Shown here piece by piece: positions 33,789-48,304 of a DNA stretch of 64,000 nucleotides (the stretch's first letter is position 1; each line of letters begins with the position of its first letter). Source of the DNA: Blasia pusilla (taxonomy: Eukaryota > Marchantiophyta > Marchantiopsida > Blasiales). The stretch lies in NCBI GenBank assembly GCA_050084515.1, contig CM114271.1, positions 11,656,001-11,720,000 of the forward strand, in the 5' to 3' direction. Both the position numbers and the translations under genes were made by a program. Under the pieces are notes generated by a model that saw only the letters and a program-made list of their open reading frames with translations, was not told where the DNA came from and made no database searches.

Positions 33789-35714
33789 GTATGAGTTTAT
33801 GCAGTTTGTTTGGGCTACCTAAATGGTGTTTTTCACATGAAGTGTCTGGACATACATGCTTTTCCCCTACCGAAGGAAACTTAACTGGAGATTTAAGTGT
33901 GGCTAGGAGGTTAGCTGGATGGATATCCAGGACTTGACTCCTCTGAAGAAGAAATAATTTTCCTTCGCTCTATTCAATTTTTTCCAATCAAAGCCCTCTT
34001 GATATTCCACTTGGCCTGGTCAGTCTATGAACCAACTCTGAACTGACTTAGGCTCCTGTAAAAAGACAGACTCTTCAGTTTAGTCTTATTCTATCCTTGG
34101 GGAGGATTTACTCTGTAGATGTGAAGGCCGGCACAGTTGAGATGATGTACAGGGAGGAAGGATGGCTGTGAATTATGGCCGAATAGAATCATTGCTCTCG
34201 AAATTGTACCATATAATATTTTTCTAGATAAGAGAAATCTAGATTCCGTAGTGCACTCTGAAAGGGTTTTCTCTGCAGCTGTTGTAGTTAAGCCTTACCA
34301 CTTGGGATTCACATATCCAAGGTGGACAAGGCTTGGGCGCAGTCATATGTGATTGTGATACCACAATTCGCTCATCGCAGCATCCAGCTTACCGAAAGGA
34401 GCAAAATACAGTGAATGTTACATGTGGTGTGCTGCATGCAGGATTCTCTCAGACGCATCACAGCTCCCTTTGGAAATGACAAATGTGGATAGTGGGATGC
34501 GTTAGTGCCAAGCTATTCTTTCCAATGGAAAGACACATGTGAACCTTGTAGTCCACATTTTTGGATAGAGGTGACTTTAATTCACCTAATTGTTCTGTTT
34601 ACTAGGAGAGCAAAATTATTTGAGGTGAAAATCTTACCTTGAAGAGGGAGTGCAGACTAATGACAAGGAGTAGGGATCCTCTTTCACAGTTGGGCCTTTC
34701 CTTAGAGATGTTTGCCAAATTCTTGATGTAATTGCACACAAGACAGATTGTATACCAATTGTCCCCATAAGAGCCCATGTCTTGAATCGATAGTTTCTTA
34801 TGGCCTGTTTTAAAGCCAATGTTATAGGCAGTTCTAAAAAACAAGGATTTTACCCTACTTCTAGTCTAAGAGGTTTTTCCTTGGTTGGAAATCCATGGTT
34901 GGAGATTTGTCACATGGATCACATGTAAGACAACAAGACATCAGCTTGGAGAGGACACGTAAATGTCCTAGAATGTCTAAATATCGGTTTGGTAATCGAT
35001 GTCCATAGGTTACAAATCATCATTTCTCAATCATTGTATCTAGTCTTGTATGCTCATGCATTGATTCTGTCTTTTGATTGATGTTCTTAGTTGGGAATAT
35101 ACCTTGATAATTGTAAAGGGTTAGTGACATGAGAGATTGTAATTCCTCCTGAGGAGGCAACTCTAGAGGTACCTCCTCCTCTTATTAGAGATACCTCCTC
35201 CTGAGGAGGTACCTCTAGTACATCTTTAGCTTTCACCTCATAGACAAAAATGGTTTAGAGACTCTTTTCCACATAGTTGCGAATGCATGCAAACATGATC
35301 GCCCATCCATTCAACATCCTAGAGCAAAAATCAAAGCTAATCCAACTTGCAAATAGACATTCTCCCTCCTTCATTCTTTCGACAAGATCCAGGCCATTAG
35401 ATGATTTTGTAGTAGACATTTTGTAGACATAAATTCTGAATCCTTCGTCTCCTTGGCCGATGAACTTTCACCTCTGAATGAATGGAAACCTCGAGTTAGC
35501 TTTGATCTTGGCGTTGGCATCCATCTTGGCGGTCTTTCCATTAATTATTTATGTTTGACACAGTAAGTTCATGACGCATTCAGGATCAGCCAGGAATGCA
35601 AAAATTTTCCCATAGTTGTTCCTCCTCAAATGCAGTGATTTCCCCTTGACCAGGGATTCCCAGGAATTGTTCACAAATTTGTGATGTTATTGTCAATTTG
35701 ATCATTTCGGGTTT
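33789..35714. other. 3' region of membralin and spacer, no gene seen
   Basis: Only short chance ORFs are present. At 35140-35230 there is a local cluster of the palindrome CCTCCTGAGGAGG (twice) with repeated AGGTACCTC blocks, which could form hairpins. Confidence 0.5.
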
Positions 35715-36811
35715 TCATCTCGGAGAGTTTTTATATACCTTCGTCACTTTCTTTGTCACATCCTCCTTGATGTGTGTGTGAATTACATCGATAACATGAT
35801 GAGTGTGAAACCCAACACGAATTGCCAGTCTAGTATACTCGGACATACAACTATAGTCGTGTACTATGAAAAAAACATAAGCCGGACACGCTCTAACACA
35901 GAAAGGGGAGGCTTGACAATGAAAACATCGATGGCCACCCAGCGGTATGGTCTTACCAACCGCATAAGGAGTTTTTGTATTTTTGGGGGGAATTTTGAGG
36001 TATTCACTACCCCCTTCCGCTCGAGGAAAGGGCATCCAAGAATTCTATACTCTAAGGCTCCAAGGCATTGGCGACAAGACACAATCCAAGGACTACCTGG
36101 GATTGAAGCGCTCGTCCGTTGCAGTCTGCACCATGGGTGACAGTTCAATTTTTGGTCCATACCCTTCAAGCGTCCTCCATCTTTCCTTTTAGCAGGATCG
36201 ATAAGTGGAGGCAGCTTGAAAATACAGTTTCCATCATACGTGGCTGACAGCTCATCCACAAGAATGTGCTTCAACAATTTCAAGGGAAGAGACGAAAGCA
36301 AAGAATTCCCTAAAACTCGAAGCAAGAATGAGTAAGCATATGTCGGGTCTCATATGTTTCCAACAGATCCCGTGAGATCGACGACATCCGGAATGTCTCT
36401 AGCTTGAACCACATTGTTAGGAACTTGTGAGTTTGGAGTCGATGTTGGATTGACAAAAGCAGCGGTACCAAACGTGGAGCTCGGAGCACTAAAGATTTCC
36501 AACCGTGAACATGAGTCAGAGTGGGCCTCAAAAGTAGACCATAACTCTGAATTTTCCATTGGAGTAAGGTAAGAGATTCCACACTTTGGAGGCTCCAATC
36601 TCTGGCTGGATTGTTTCACTTGCGACGTCATCCGTTCCATCAATCTTGACATTCTTGGAAACAAAGATGGTTCCAAACTGGAGCAGCAATCGGAATGAAA
36701 GGAAATGTTCTTCAACAGTACATGAGAGTCACCAGGTTGGGCTTGAATTATCTCCGACTGAGGAAGGGCCGCTAGATGACTGCCATATGTGAGCTTCACA
36801 TAATTTTCCAT
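35715..36811 (-). pseudogene. Unrecognised protein, broken (minus strand)
   Basis: Two open stretches lie in one frame: 36811-36350 (MENYVKLTYGSHLAALPQSE ... DIPDVVDLTGS) and 36325-35864 (LLRVLGNSLLSSLPLKLLKH, then PWCRLQRTSASIPGSPWIVS). They are separated by a single TGA that fits CGA to TGA. Near 35870-35900 the sense passes into another frame (HDYSCMSEYTRLAIRVGFHT, HTHIKEDVTKKV). I recognise no family. Cys and Trp residues are clustered in the second part. It sits next to the palindrome array and could be the downstream part of the same transcription unit, or a mobile-element gene. Confidence 0.45.
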
Positions 36812-37010
36812 TTGAGTGTGACAGAGATATGATTCGCCCAGAAAGAATGCGAATGAGAATGAGAATGTTGAATTTATAGTTGATGGTATCCGTTAAGACT
36901 CTGACAATGGTTGGTAGTTAGGTTGAACCATCGTCAGCTGCTTGGACCAGCCAGAAAGGAATATTCGTATATCCTTACACTTGGTATACAAGCCTTTATA
37001 GGGGATATTG
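36812..37010. other. Short spacer between the unknown pseudogene and the palindrome array
   Basis: Nothing recognisable. It would be a candidate intron if the open frames on either side belong to one minus-strand gene. Confidence 0.3.
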
Positions 37011-38195
37011 TTAGTGAACCCATAGAATTCCTCTAGGACATATGGGGAAAGAGTCCCCACGGGGTCCTTCAACCCGTCGGAATCCGACGGGTTGAATAGA
37101 CATAGTGAAATGGCCTATGGGACCCTTTGAGTCTCCAAAGTGCAACCCGTAGGGTTCCGTTCGATTGCACTGTATCGAGAGATGGGTTGGAAGAAGATCA
37201 TGAAGTTTCTCCCAGTGCAACCTGTTGGACTCCGTTGGGTTGCATAACGACACTAGATGGGCAGGGACAATGTCATGGTGCAACTTGTCGGACTCCGACG
37301 GGTTGTAGTTTGACATGAGACGGGCTGCGAGGTCACAAAATTTGTCTCAACGCAACTCGTCGGATTCCGTCGGGTCGTAAGAAGACACTAGATGGATAGG
37401 AAGAATGTCATGGTGCAACCCGTCGAAGTCCGACAGGTTGTAGTGTGACACAAGATGGGTTGGAAGAAGGTCAAGAATTTTTTCCGAGTGCAACTTGTTA
37501 GATTCCGCCGGGTTGCATAAAGACACTCGATGGGCAGGGAGAATGTCATTGTGCAACCCGTCCGACTCCAACGGGTTGTAGTTTGACACGAGATGGGCTG
37601 GGAGGTCATGAAGTTCGTCTGAACGCAACTTGTCAAATTCTGTCGGGTCGCCAAAAGACACTAGATGGGCAGGAAGAATGTCACGGTGCAACCCGTTGGA
37701 GCCCGATGGGTTGTAGTGTGACACGAGATGGGCTGGGAGAAGGTCAAGAATTTCGTGAGAGTGCAACTCGTTGGATTCCGTTGGGTGGCATAAAGACACT
37801 CGATGGGTAGGGAGAATGTCATTGTGCAACGCGTCGCACTCCGACGAGTTGTAGTTTGACACAAGATGGGCTGGGAGGTCATGAAGTTAGTCTGAGCGCA
37901 ACTCGTGGAATTTTGTCGAGTCGTAAAAAGACGCTAGATGCGCATGAAGAATGTCATGGTGCAACCCGTCGGAGTTCGACGAGTTGTAGTGTGACACAAG
38001 ATGGGTTGGAAGAAGGTCATGAATTTTGTCCAAGTGCAACTCAGACACTTGATGGGCAAGGAGTGTCATGATGCAACCCGTCAGAGTTTGAAAGGGTTGC
38101 ACGCATCCCACGCGGAATACGGGGCGTAACGGCCTATCGTTGCTGTTGCAACCCGTGGCATTCTGACAAGTTGCGGCCAAACCCACGCAAAGCAC
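37011..38195 (-). repeat. Higher-order palindrome array (273-bp unit) with an almost open minus-strand frame
   Basis: Copies of an imperfect palindrome start at 37068 (best copy, perfect except the central base), 37141, 37216, 37279, 37351, 37414, 37489, 37552, 37624, 37687, 37762, 37825, 37897, 37960, 38035, 38072 and 38147. From 37141 to 38035 the spacings repeat exactly as 75, 63, 72, 63, which makes a 273-bp unit of four subunits with no indels despite many substitutions. All spacings in that stretch are multiples of three. One minus-strand frame stays open through 395 codons with two stops (near 37884 and 37344). It repeats a peptide of the form LPAHLVSHYNPSESDGLHHD. It may be a decayed repeat protein or purely a DNA or RNA hairpin array. 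Confidence 0.85.
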
Positions 38196-38612
38196 GCACC
38201 GTAACGGTTGTCAATCCAATGGTCAACGGTCCCTGTCTCCCCAACGGTCTACCTTCGCACAACGGTCAAGTTCCAACGGCTCTGAAAGTACATAAGGACC
38301 AGCTTCAAGGCATTTCACTTTTCCTTTGTGCAATTTCATTTTCAGCGCTTCCTCCTGTGAAGTCCCCTGTTCACGATTTCTCCCAAACTTCCTTTCCATT
38401 TCCTCAGTCATTTTGACGGTTGGTGGTGAATCTCTTCACATACACCCCAAAACGGTTGGTGACCACCCCTCTAGAAGGTGACGACGGTTGGGTTTGATGT
38501 GATTTTGCTGAAAGGTAACAAAAATTCAAGACTCTACTGCACTCATCCATCGTTCGATCTAATCTTCTTGTCATCTCTCTTGGTTTGTGGACATTGATCA
38601 CTTTGAGGATGA

Positions 38613-39216
38613 CTCAGAAAAAAATCCCAAGCCAACAAGGTTGGGAGCTTTTCTCCCAGGCCCTCCGGAACTCCTTCATCCGCTTCAGTTGGCCGACGCT
38701 CGGCCGCAGACGTAAGGCTAGAGGAGATCGAGGAGCGCGAGGGGAAAACCAAAATGCGGAAGCAAGAGTTGGTGGTAAAGCTTGCTCTTGAGAAGATCGC
38801 AAAGCAAGAAGCAAGGCAAGAAGCGAAAATGCTCGCGGAGTCGGAGAAGGCGGAGAAGAGACGGATGGCGGATGCAATGAAGCAAAAGAAGCAGGAGGAA
38901 GCCGCCTACAGGAAAGCAAAATTGGCCAAAGCCAAGGAGGAAAAGGTTGTGGCCGTGGAAGTGGAAACCCCCCAGCGCCCCATCAAGAGTGTTGAAATGG
39001 AGGAAATGTCCTCCATGAGGTCGAGCGGAACAATGAACGAGACCAATACCGACGACCTTCCAGAGAGCAACAAGGAGGCGAATAGAACCCGGAGTGTTGA
39101 GATAATGGAGATCTATGAAGGAGAAGAGTCTTCTTCTTGGCTAAACCCCGTGGAAGAAATCTACCTCTTTTTAACATGGAAGAGTTTCCAATGCAGTTAC
39201 ATGCTGTTGCTGTAGA
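38613..39216 (+). pseudogene. Coiled-coil, Lys/Glu-rich ORF of unknown function
   Basis: From the Met at 38754 it runs 153 codons (MRKQELVVKLALEKIAKQEA ...). The same frame is open back to a TGA at 38610. The first ~65 residues form an uninterrupted charged helix with heptad-like spacing (KLALEKIAKQEARQEAKML, EKRRMADAMKQKKQEEAAY). An acidic Ser-rich tail follows. The upstream part also makes sense in another frame (DIDHFEDDSEK, PPELLHPLQLADARP), suggesting a frameshift near 38690-38700. No family was recognised. It lies just upstream of a Helitron helicase and may be cargo. Confidence 0.4.
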
Positions 39217-39347
39217 GTAGCTTTCTGGCCTCCACACCGACTCAATTTTCCAGAGGGTAAGAAATATTCGATAGTTGTTTCTGCGAACTCAATGGCTTTC
39301 ATTGAAGGAAACAACTGTAATTGATATTTTTGACATTTGCGTAGGTT

Positions 39348-41950
39348 GTGCAGCAAATGAAGCAAACGCTTTGCTCTCTCTACTGTTTATCTAACTCTAG
39401 TGCTCAACAATATCTATATATAGATTTTCCTTCATATTATTGTTGGAGTAAGAAGACAGGGATTCCTAGGATACAAAATATAAATGGTTGTGGTCATCCC
39501 ATTAGCCGCTTATACCTTACTCATCCAGGTAAATACTAGAAAATCCTTTATAAATAATTTTCTTTTATATACCGACCTCAACAAATAGTGTATTTATATC
39601 GGGATGAGTTAATTATTCTACTTCTTCATAGGTGAAGGAGAACATCATTGGTTGAGATTACTCTTCCATCATGTTCGAGGAGCAACTACATATGAATGCT
39701 TAAAAACTGTTCATGGGGTAAAATGTTCAACTTTTAAGGAGGCTCCTATCCAACTGGGACTTCTTGAGGATGATAGAGAAGTCTTCTCTTACTTTGAAGA
39801 AGCTTCTTTGATCCGTACAAGTTCTTCACATTGCCGTCTTTTTGCATTTATTCTAGTGTACAACACACTTGCTGAACCTGCAAGACTACGGAGTCAATGC
39901 TTGGTTCCATTGGTAGAAGATCTCTTATATGAGAAATGTCATATAAGAATTCATTATATCATTCATTTTCCTCCTAATAGTATCCTCTATTAAGTATTCA
40001 ACATTCCTAATTGTATCTTCTATCATTCAACCTACTAACCATGATTTGGGACATTTTTGGAACTCTCCAATTGTAGAAAACAAGACTTTCTAATCCTCCC
40101 GTTGATGATGCCATAGTTATTATTGCATTTTTGGAAGTTCATTGTTATTTACAAGATCAAGGAAATAGACTGTCTGAATTTCCACACATGCCCCAAGCTA
40201 ATTTCCAGAGCATTCATTCACATTCATATTTGGAGGAACAAGAGCTATTATATGATACGAAAGAATTATTTGAGCAAGTGCAATTGGGAGAAGCGTATCT
40301 TAATGAAGGACAACGTATTATTTGGGACGCTATACATGATGAGCTTGATCAAATATGTGCGAATGCTCTATCATCTCCGAAAGTATTTTTCAATGACAGT
40401 CCAAGTGGAACGGGAAAAACCTTTTTATATAATTTTCTCCTTGCAAGTATAAGGAGTGCAAGAGGTATAGCTTTGGCCATAGCGTCATCTGAAATACATG
40501 CTCTATTGTTAGTCGGAGGATGTATTACTCATTCATGCTTCAAGATCCCCATCAATCTTCATGAGAGCCCTACTTGTAAGTAAGTGCCATTAGTCATTCT
40601 AACTAGCTTGAATTATGTTCATACAGAAATTTGAATTACTCCAAGTATTACAACTTCCAATATACTTCCATTTTTTGTTTGTAGTTTATCAGTGGATAGT
40701 GATGGAGCGCGCTTAATACATGTTGTAATACTCATTATATGGGATGAAGCACCTATGGCTCATCGTCATGCATTTGAAGCCGTAAAATCAAACTCTACGA
40801 GATATGATGGGAGTTGTTTCAGATGATCTACGTCAAATACCATTTGGTGGAAAACTTATGGTATTTGGTGGTGATTTTTGTCAAGTGTTGCATATTGTTA
40901 GTCATGGGGATCGGCCTCAAATCATCCAAGCCACCATAAAGAGGTCATCTCTTTGGTCTAATGTGAAGGTCATGAAGTTGACAACAAGCATGCGAGTTCA
41001 AAGATTGGAAAGTCATTTGCTCAATGAACAACAAGCGTTTGCTGATTGCTTATTGGAAGTGGGAGAGGGTCGTATACCTTTGCATCCTCATTTGGGAGAA
41101 GACTTTATACGATTACCATCGGAAATTGTTACTGAAAGTAACAAGATATGCGATCTTATTGATATGATCTATGGCAATTTTCCTAACCGATTCCATGACA
41201 TTGATTTCTTGAGAGATACAACTATTTTGACTTTGAGAGAAATAAATATGTTGACGACATAAATACAGACGCTATGTCTCGGTTTCCTAGAGAGGTATAT
41301 ATTCTTAACATATATTTGTTTTCTTATGGGAATTTTATTTTTGGGAAGTTTGTATATTAAAAATATTTTTTCTCACAAATTCATTGAATATTGTGTAAAT
41401 GAGCATATTTACCTCAACGTCGACTCTATTCCGAATGAGGGGATGAATCATATCTATCCAACTGAATTTTTGAACACATGCTTGCCATTTTGACTTCCTC
41501 TCGATCATTTGTGTTTGAAGATTGGTGCACCAATCATGCTGTTATGAAATATGAACACATGGACAAGCAAACGGAATAAGATTGGCGATTCATGGATCTA
41601 TGCAACATTGCATTGATGCTGAGATTATCATCGGGAAGAATATTTGCGATCGAGTCTTTATTCCATGTATCCCATTGATTGCACCAGATTTAGGTTTGCC
41701 ATTTGATTTAAGGAGGTTTTAGTTCCCTATTCGACCAGCTTTTGCTATGACTATTAATAAGTCTCAATGTCAAACTTTGCAAAAGGTTGGCATTTACTTG
41801 CCTACTCCAGTATTTTCTCATGATCAATTATATGTAGCGTTATCTAGGGTAGGGAAGAGAACTTCGATCCACATTACCATTGGAAGCGATGAACATTCAA
41901 ATATGGAAGGTGACTACACATGAAATATAGTGTATAAAGAGATACTTGAA
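39348..41950 (+). pseudogene. Helitron PIF1-like helicase, 5'-truncated and broken
   Basis: It reads QYLYIDFPSYYCWSKKTG, then (after a gap that could be an intron, about 39533-39632) LRLLFHHVRGATTYECLKTV, typical of Helitron proteins upstream of the helicase. Helicase motif I is FFNDSPSGTGKTF (the Walker A Lys is kept; 40398-40421). IWDEAPMAHRHAF at about 40738-40776 is motif II. Next come FGGDFCQVLHIVSHGDRP and a degraded C-terminal part with many stops after 41260. No Rep nuclease domain was seen upstream. Helitrons transpose by rolling circle using Rep plus helicase, so this copy is inert. Confidence 0.85.
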
Positions 41951-42277
41951 TGAAATAAATTTTGATGAGGCACCTGATATTTAGTAGCATGAGCAATGAG
42001 ATCCTCATGATCTTCTCTTTTCGGTCATATGGATGACAGCGATTGCATGGAGATTCCCTCACGATAGTGCAATCTACCCTTCCACGTAAAGATCACGACA
42101 CTCGCTTCACTTCTTATAACTTTATTTTTTGAATATTTTTCTTTTCTTGTATTTATTAAACCCATATTTCCATAAAAATGTAGAAATGTAGTCATACGGA
42201 AAACGGCCGGCAGTTTTTAAGCGTGACGGCTGTTTTCCCGTCGAGAGAAGGTAATCGGCGGTCGTTAGGTTAGCTGA
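41951..42277. promoter_or_regulatory. Upstream region of RPS3
   Basis: An AT-rich part precedes a G/C-rich stretch with inverted short motifs (ACGGCCGGCAG, GACGGCTGTTTTCCCG). It probably includes the core promoter of the ribosomal protein gene. Confidence 0.4.
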
Positions 42278-42286
42278 TTAGGGTTT
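42278..42286 (-). promoter_or_regulatory. Telo-box upstream of RPS3
   Basis: TTAGGGTTT (AAACCCTAA on the other strand) lies 133 bases before the start codon. Telo-boxes are common in promoters of plant ribosomal protein and other translation genes, which fits this gene. Confidence 0.7.
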
Positions 42287-42418
42287 TATTGAAAAGGCCT
42301 GCGCCGCAGAAACTCCCTCCTTTCCGTGCTGTTGTCCTGTTTTCACTCCCCCTTACTCTCCCCTCTCCCACGCTACTCGGACGGAGCGATTTTGCTCGGT
42401 TCCAGCCATTCGGCAAAC

Positions 42419-44292
<1,874 letters not shown>

Positions 44293-45777
44293 GGAGGTTA
44301 CTTCAAACTTGGGATGCCTCACTTTTTGACTCACTCTATTGTTCCGAAGAGTATGCTGAAGGCATGACCTACACTCCTACATTGATCGGTTTTGTAATCG
44401 TGGTTGGCAATTGTTGGACTTTTTCTCAACAACTCTTCATGAACTTGCAGTTTTCTCTTGCTTAGAATATTTTATGATTTTTATTACCTTACCGTGCAGT
44501 TTCTCACACATGGTTTGTAAGGCAGCTTGGATTACTCTCTGGTGAACTGACGTTTATCAATTTCTAGCCGTTGAATTTAAACCTTGTGATTCTATGTTGC
44601 ATTCTGAGTTGCTTGCCCAATGATCATGATATGCGACCATAATGTGATACAATAGCAGGAGACATGACAATTACGTGAGTGGAATCCATCTGAATGTGAG
44701 AACTATATCCGAAAATTTCATGTGGAATACGTCACTCTAGTCCCTAATACAAAATCCCGAACATGCATAGTACAATATGTTGTGAAGTAGATTGAACTCT
44801 GGTAATTAGAGTGGAGGGAAAATAGTTATACGGGGAAGTAGCCAAGTAGCCCCAGTTACCTAGCATGATGTAGGGTGGATCACACCCATTTCTCCTGTAA
44901 CGTGGTATTGTAAAATGGGTATCATGTGTAAAATTGCGTCCCACTATATGTGATAATATCAAGACATTTCTGCGCTATAGATTCTCTTGATATGTAACGG
45001 AGGTAACTCACTCGAATGGTTCATTCTTGTTTTCGTTATTCCAAAATTCGCAAAATGGGTGATTTGCGAATTTTGCAGAGGACGGTCTTGATTGAAGCAA
45101 AGTACCTTTACCCATAGATGAAAAAGACAAGCAATAATGACCAAACTGAAGCAAAGGTATCAATTCAAAGGTATGTGAGATGGAGAAAATGAAGAATGGC
45201 CAACTGAAAGAAGGAAACTGGCTCATGATGGAAAACTTTTTCATCAATGAAAGATAAAAGCCTTAAGTTAGGGGAATGGTTGGCACTAAACAAGCCGAAT
45301 GTGTCAAAATTCCACTTTGAACAAAAAAAATATGAATACTTTTCCTTGTATAGAAGATTGATGTAAAGTTTCTCATAAACAGATGCATCTATCCTACTAA
45401 ATGTATTTCAATCCTACTAAAATAGCATATGAAATCTGGCGCGTCCGCGAAATATAGCGAAGGAAAAATAAAAAATATGAGTAAGGTGGAATGTTTCCAG
45501 TATTATGACGATTAGCGGAGGTTAGTACCGAAGGCAAATCAGAAATTGAGAAGAATTGAGTTTAGAAGATTCAGTTGTTAAAGAGGATGGAATCGGGGAT
45601 GGAATTAGCATTTGATACTCCATTGTCTCAGGTTATAAGCTTTGATCCTGAAATACATTTAGGACAAATAAGTTAGCATTGGAAAACTTATGCAAAATCG
45701 ATTCCAACACATCAAACTATTTGACAAACACATAGTCAGAGATAAAATCCAGAAATTGACGGCTAGAAAGAATGGCC
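44293..45777. other. 3' region of RPS3 and AT-rich spacer, no gene seen
   Basis: ORFs are short and without recognisable motifs on both strands. At 45045-45077 a CAAAATTCGC/GCGAATTTTG inverted repeat (AATTCGCAAAATGGGTGATT in its loop region) could fold into a hairpin. Confidence 0.5.
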
Positions 45778-46230
45778 TGAAAGTACTTTCCCAAAGGTAG
45801 GGGGAGGTAAGAGAATCCCATAAGTATATATAAGGGGGAGAGTCTCAAAGAGTGTTTAGGATCTGAATTCCACTTTGGAGACTCACGAGGCGAACCAAGG
45901 GTACAAAATGGATTGGGAGGTTGACGTTGGAGTGCGAACACCAAGCCAAGTCCAAGTGAATGAATTTCGGAGGTCACCTTTGGATTCCAACCCGTGATTC
46001 AATTCTTGGTCTCCATTAGGGACTCAAGGGAGGTCCATCGGACAATTGGGACCGCTACAGGTTTCAGCGTTGTTTTCGGTGCTTAAACTATCCAGGAAGT
46101 CCCAAGTCTAAGAAGACTTGCCCATATTGGGAAGTGAGGAGTTAGGACTTGTTGAGTTTGATGAATGGCCTGAGTTAAGAACTCAGGGAGTTGGAAGGCT
46201 TGTTGACTTAAATCGAGACTAATGAGAATG
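45778..46230. repeat. Dispersed repeat, inverted relative of 15640-16040
   Basis: AGTCTAAGAAGACTTGCCCA, GAGTTTGATGA, GACAATTGGGACCG and GGACTCAAGGGAGGTCC correspond in order to the complement of the left-hand sequence, at moderate identity. No coding content. It is likely part of an LTR or of a non-autonomous element family. Confidence 0.55.
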
Positions 46231-46589
46231 AGTTTGGGTAGAAATCAACAAAGTGAACATGATCTACTAAACGAACGCTTATGCAACATTGAAGATTAAT
46301 GTTCAAGAGAAGTAGGTGCACGATAGATAATTCAAAAGGTCTTCAAAATAGTCACCATAGATGCTATTTGTTTCTTTCCAAGCTGACTTAGGAGCATTGT
46401 ATATTCCATTTTGGTAGGACATTTGCATTGACGTATTGGGTTGTCTCAAATGTTGTGCAATCATGAGACAAGCTACTCGCATTCAATTAAAGAAAGTTTT
46501 CCACAATTTTTGATGAGTTTGATGTTGCGCTCGACTATTAGTGCTCACTCAACTCCGGAGCGAAGCACTGTGCATGTGTAGCAAAGACA

Positions 46590-46830
46590 CACTTGGTGGC
46601 TAAATTATGTGAGAAGACTCAACAAGTGGAAAAATTCAATTTTGAGACTTAAGTGGCCGTGAAATTATTAAAGACAACTCACCAAGTGCCAAAATGTTTT
46701 GGGGAGACACAGTTGGCGGCTAAATTCCGTGATAAAACTCAACAAGTGTCAAAATTCATTGATGAGATGTAGGTGGCAGGTAAATTCTTTGGGAAAATGG
46801 TGGAGACCAAGTTGGTAGCTACATTTGGTG
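46590..46830. repeat. Degenerate minisatellite, period about 60 bp, four copies
   Basis: Units recognisable by GTGGC(T/C)...AAATT, followed by ACTCAACAAGTG..AAAATTCA, start near 46594, 46651, 46712 and 46772. Copies differ by substitutions and small indels. Confidence 0.6.
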
Positions 46831-47269
46831 AAAAGTTGGTAGGTTTCGAACCCATTTTTCTCTCGATTGATTTGATTGAAGAGACCCACAAAGTTGCTAA
46901 TCTTTGGCATTCCTAATCGGCAGTTAAATTCATCGAGAAGACCTAGGTGGTGGCTAGAATCAGTGTGAGTGTTCCAGTAGAAGACTCTTTGGGGGCTAAA
47001 CACAATCCTTGTCTTCTAGCGCCTAAACTCTCTAATAACAAAGAGAGGGAGAAGAGTTTCCGAAGGGTTGTTGGGTCGGATTCATGCCATTCTAAGAACA
47101 AGAAATAAACCATGCAGATTTTATTGCCTCTATTTTGGATGGAAATGCCAACACCATCATATTGGCATATGGCATTTTTCCTCACAAGCATAATGAGGAT
47201 TGGGAGTGGTTTTTTTGGCATGCCAGGAAAGCAATTCCATCACTTGGTGATCTTCATTAAATCCCTCCT

Positions 47270-47743
47270 CATCTTCAACCATTCAGATTGGCCAGTTAGC
47301 TCTCCATGCTCAAACCAAAAATGGAAGACCGATTTTAGGGTTTACGATTTTTAATTCCATGTGTGAGTGGTCATTTGAAGTTTTTTCTTTTTCGTTCTGT
47401 TTTTGGGTTAGAAGTGCCATCCTCAAAAAAGTTTCATGATTTTTGGGTCCCATGTGGAGGGTACGGGGTACAAAAAGACACACCAAGAAGGAGGAAGAGG
47501 GCATTGAGGAGGATTCTTTCGAGTCCTTGTGGCATTTTCATGTTATGAGGGAGTTAACTTTTGGTTGCACCATTGGATGGTGATGAAACATGGCACACAC
47601 CAAGGCCTTAAGTCCCTCCACATGTTCAATGATTCAGATTGGCCAGTTAGCTCTCTATGCTCAGACCAAAAATGAAAGACCAAATTTAGGGTTTACGATT
47701 TTTAGTTCTATGTGTGAGTGATCATTTGAAGTTTTTTCTTTTT
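47270..47743. repeat. Direct repeat of about 115 bp (47281-47396 and 47633-47743)
   Basis: Both copies contain CAGATTGGCCAGTTAGCTCT, then TTTAGGGTTTACGATTTTTA and a GAAGTTTTTTCTTTTT end, with about 10% divergence. They are 352 bp apart. They could be the ends of a small element or a segmental duplication. Confidence 0.75.
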
Positions 47744-48113
47744 TGGGGGCAAAGGTTGTTAAAAAACTTTCCATGTCACGAATGTTGATGTGGCATAGAA
47801 GAGAATGATGATGTGGCATGGAATATTTAGGGTCCCACTAGTTGTTTCGTCCCGAAGTGTGTGTGTGGCGGGAGAGAGTGAGCAGAGAGTGCAGGGGAGT
47901 CTGCAACGTTAGAAACGTTCGGAGTTCTCCAGGCGGGAGTGGAGAGTTTGGAGGTTGGGAGTGGGAAGTTTGAAGATCAGGGGAGTGGGGTGGTCGAACT
48001 GGAGAGGTCGAGATCAAGTGGGAAGTTCGAGTCCTTTCACGATAAGTGTGCAAATTTTGAACGGCGTTTTGCAAACGAGAGTTACAAAGTGCAACTTTCT
48101 TGGCCGCGGTTAG

Positions 48114-48230
<117 letters not shown>

Positions 48231-48304
48231 GGCAGGTGCGTGGATCAAATTGTTACGTGACCCTAAGATAAGAACGACCTAGGTGCTGACGGCAGTCATG
48301 TGAG

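Noticed and set aside
37141-38110. CRISPR-like array
   Set aside because: Repeats are degenerate palindromes in a plant nuclear setting with no cas genes, and the spacers are themselves repeated every 273 bp.
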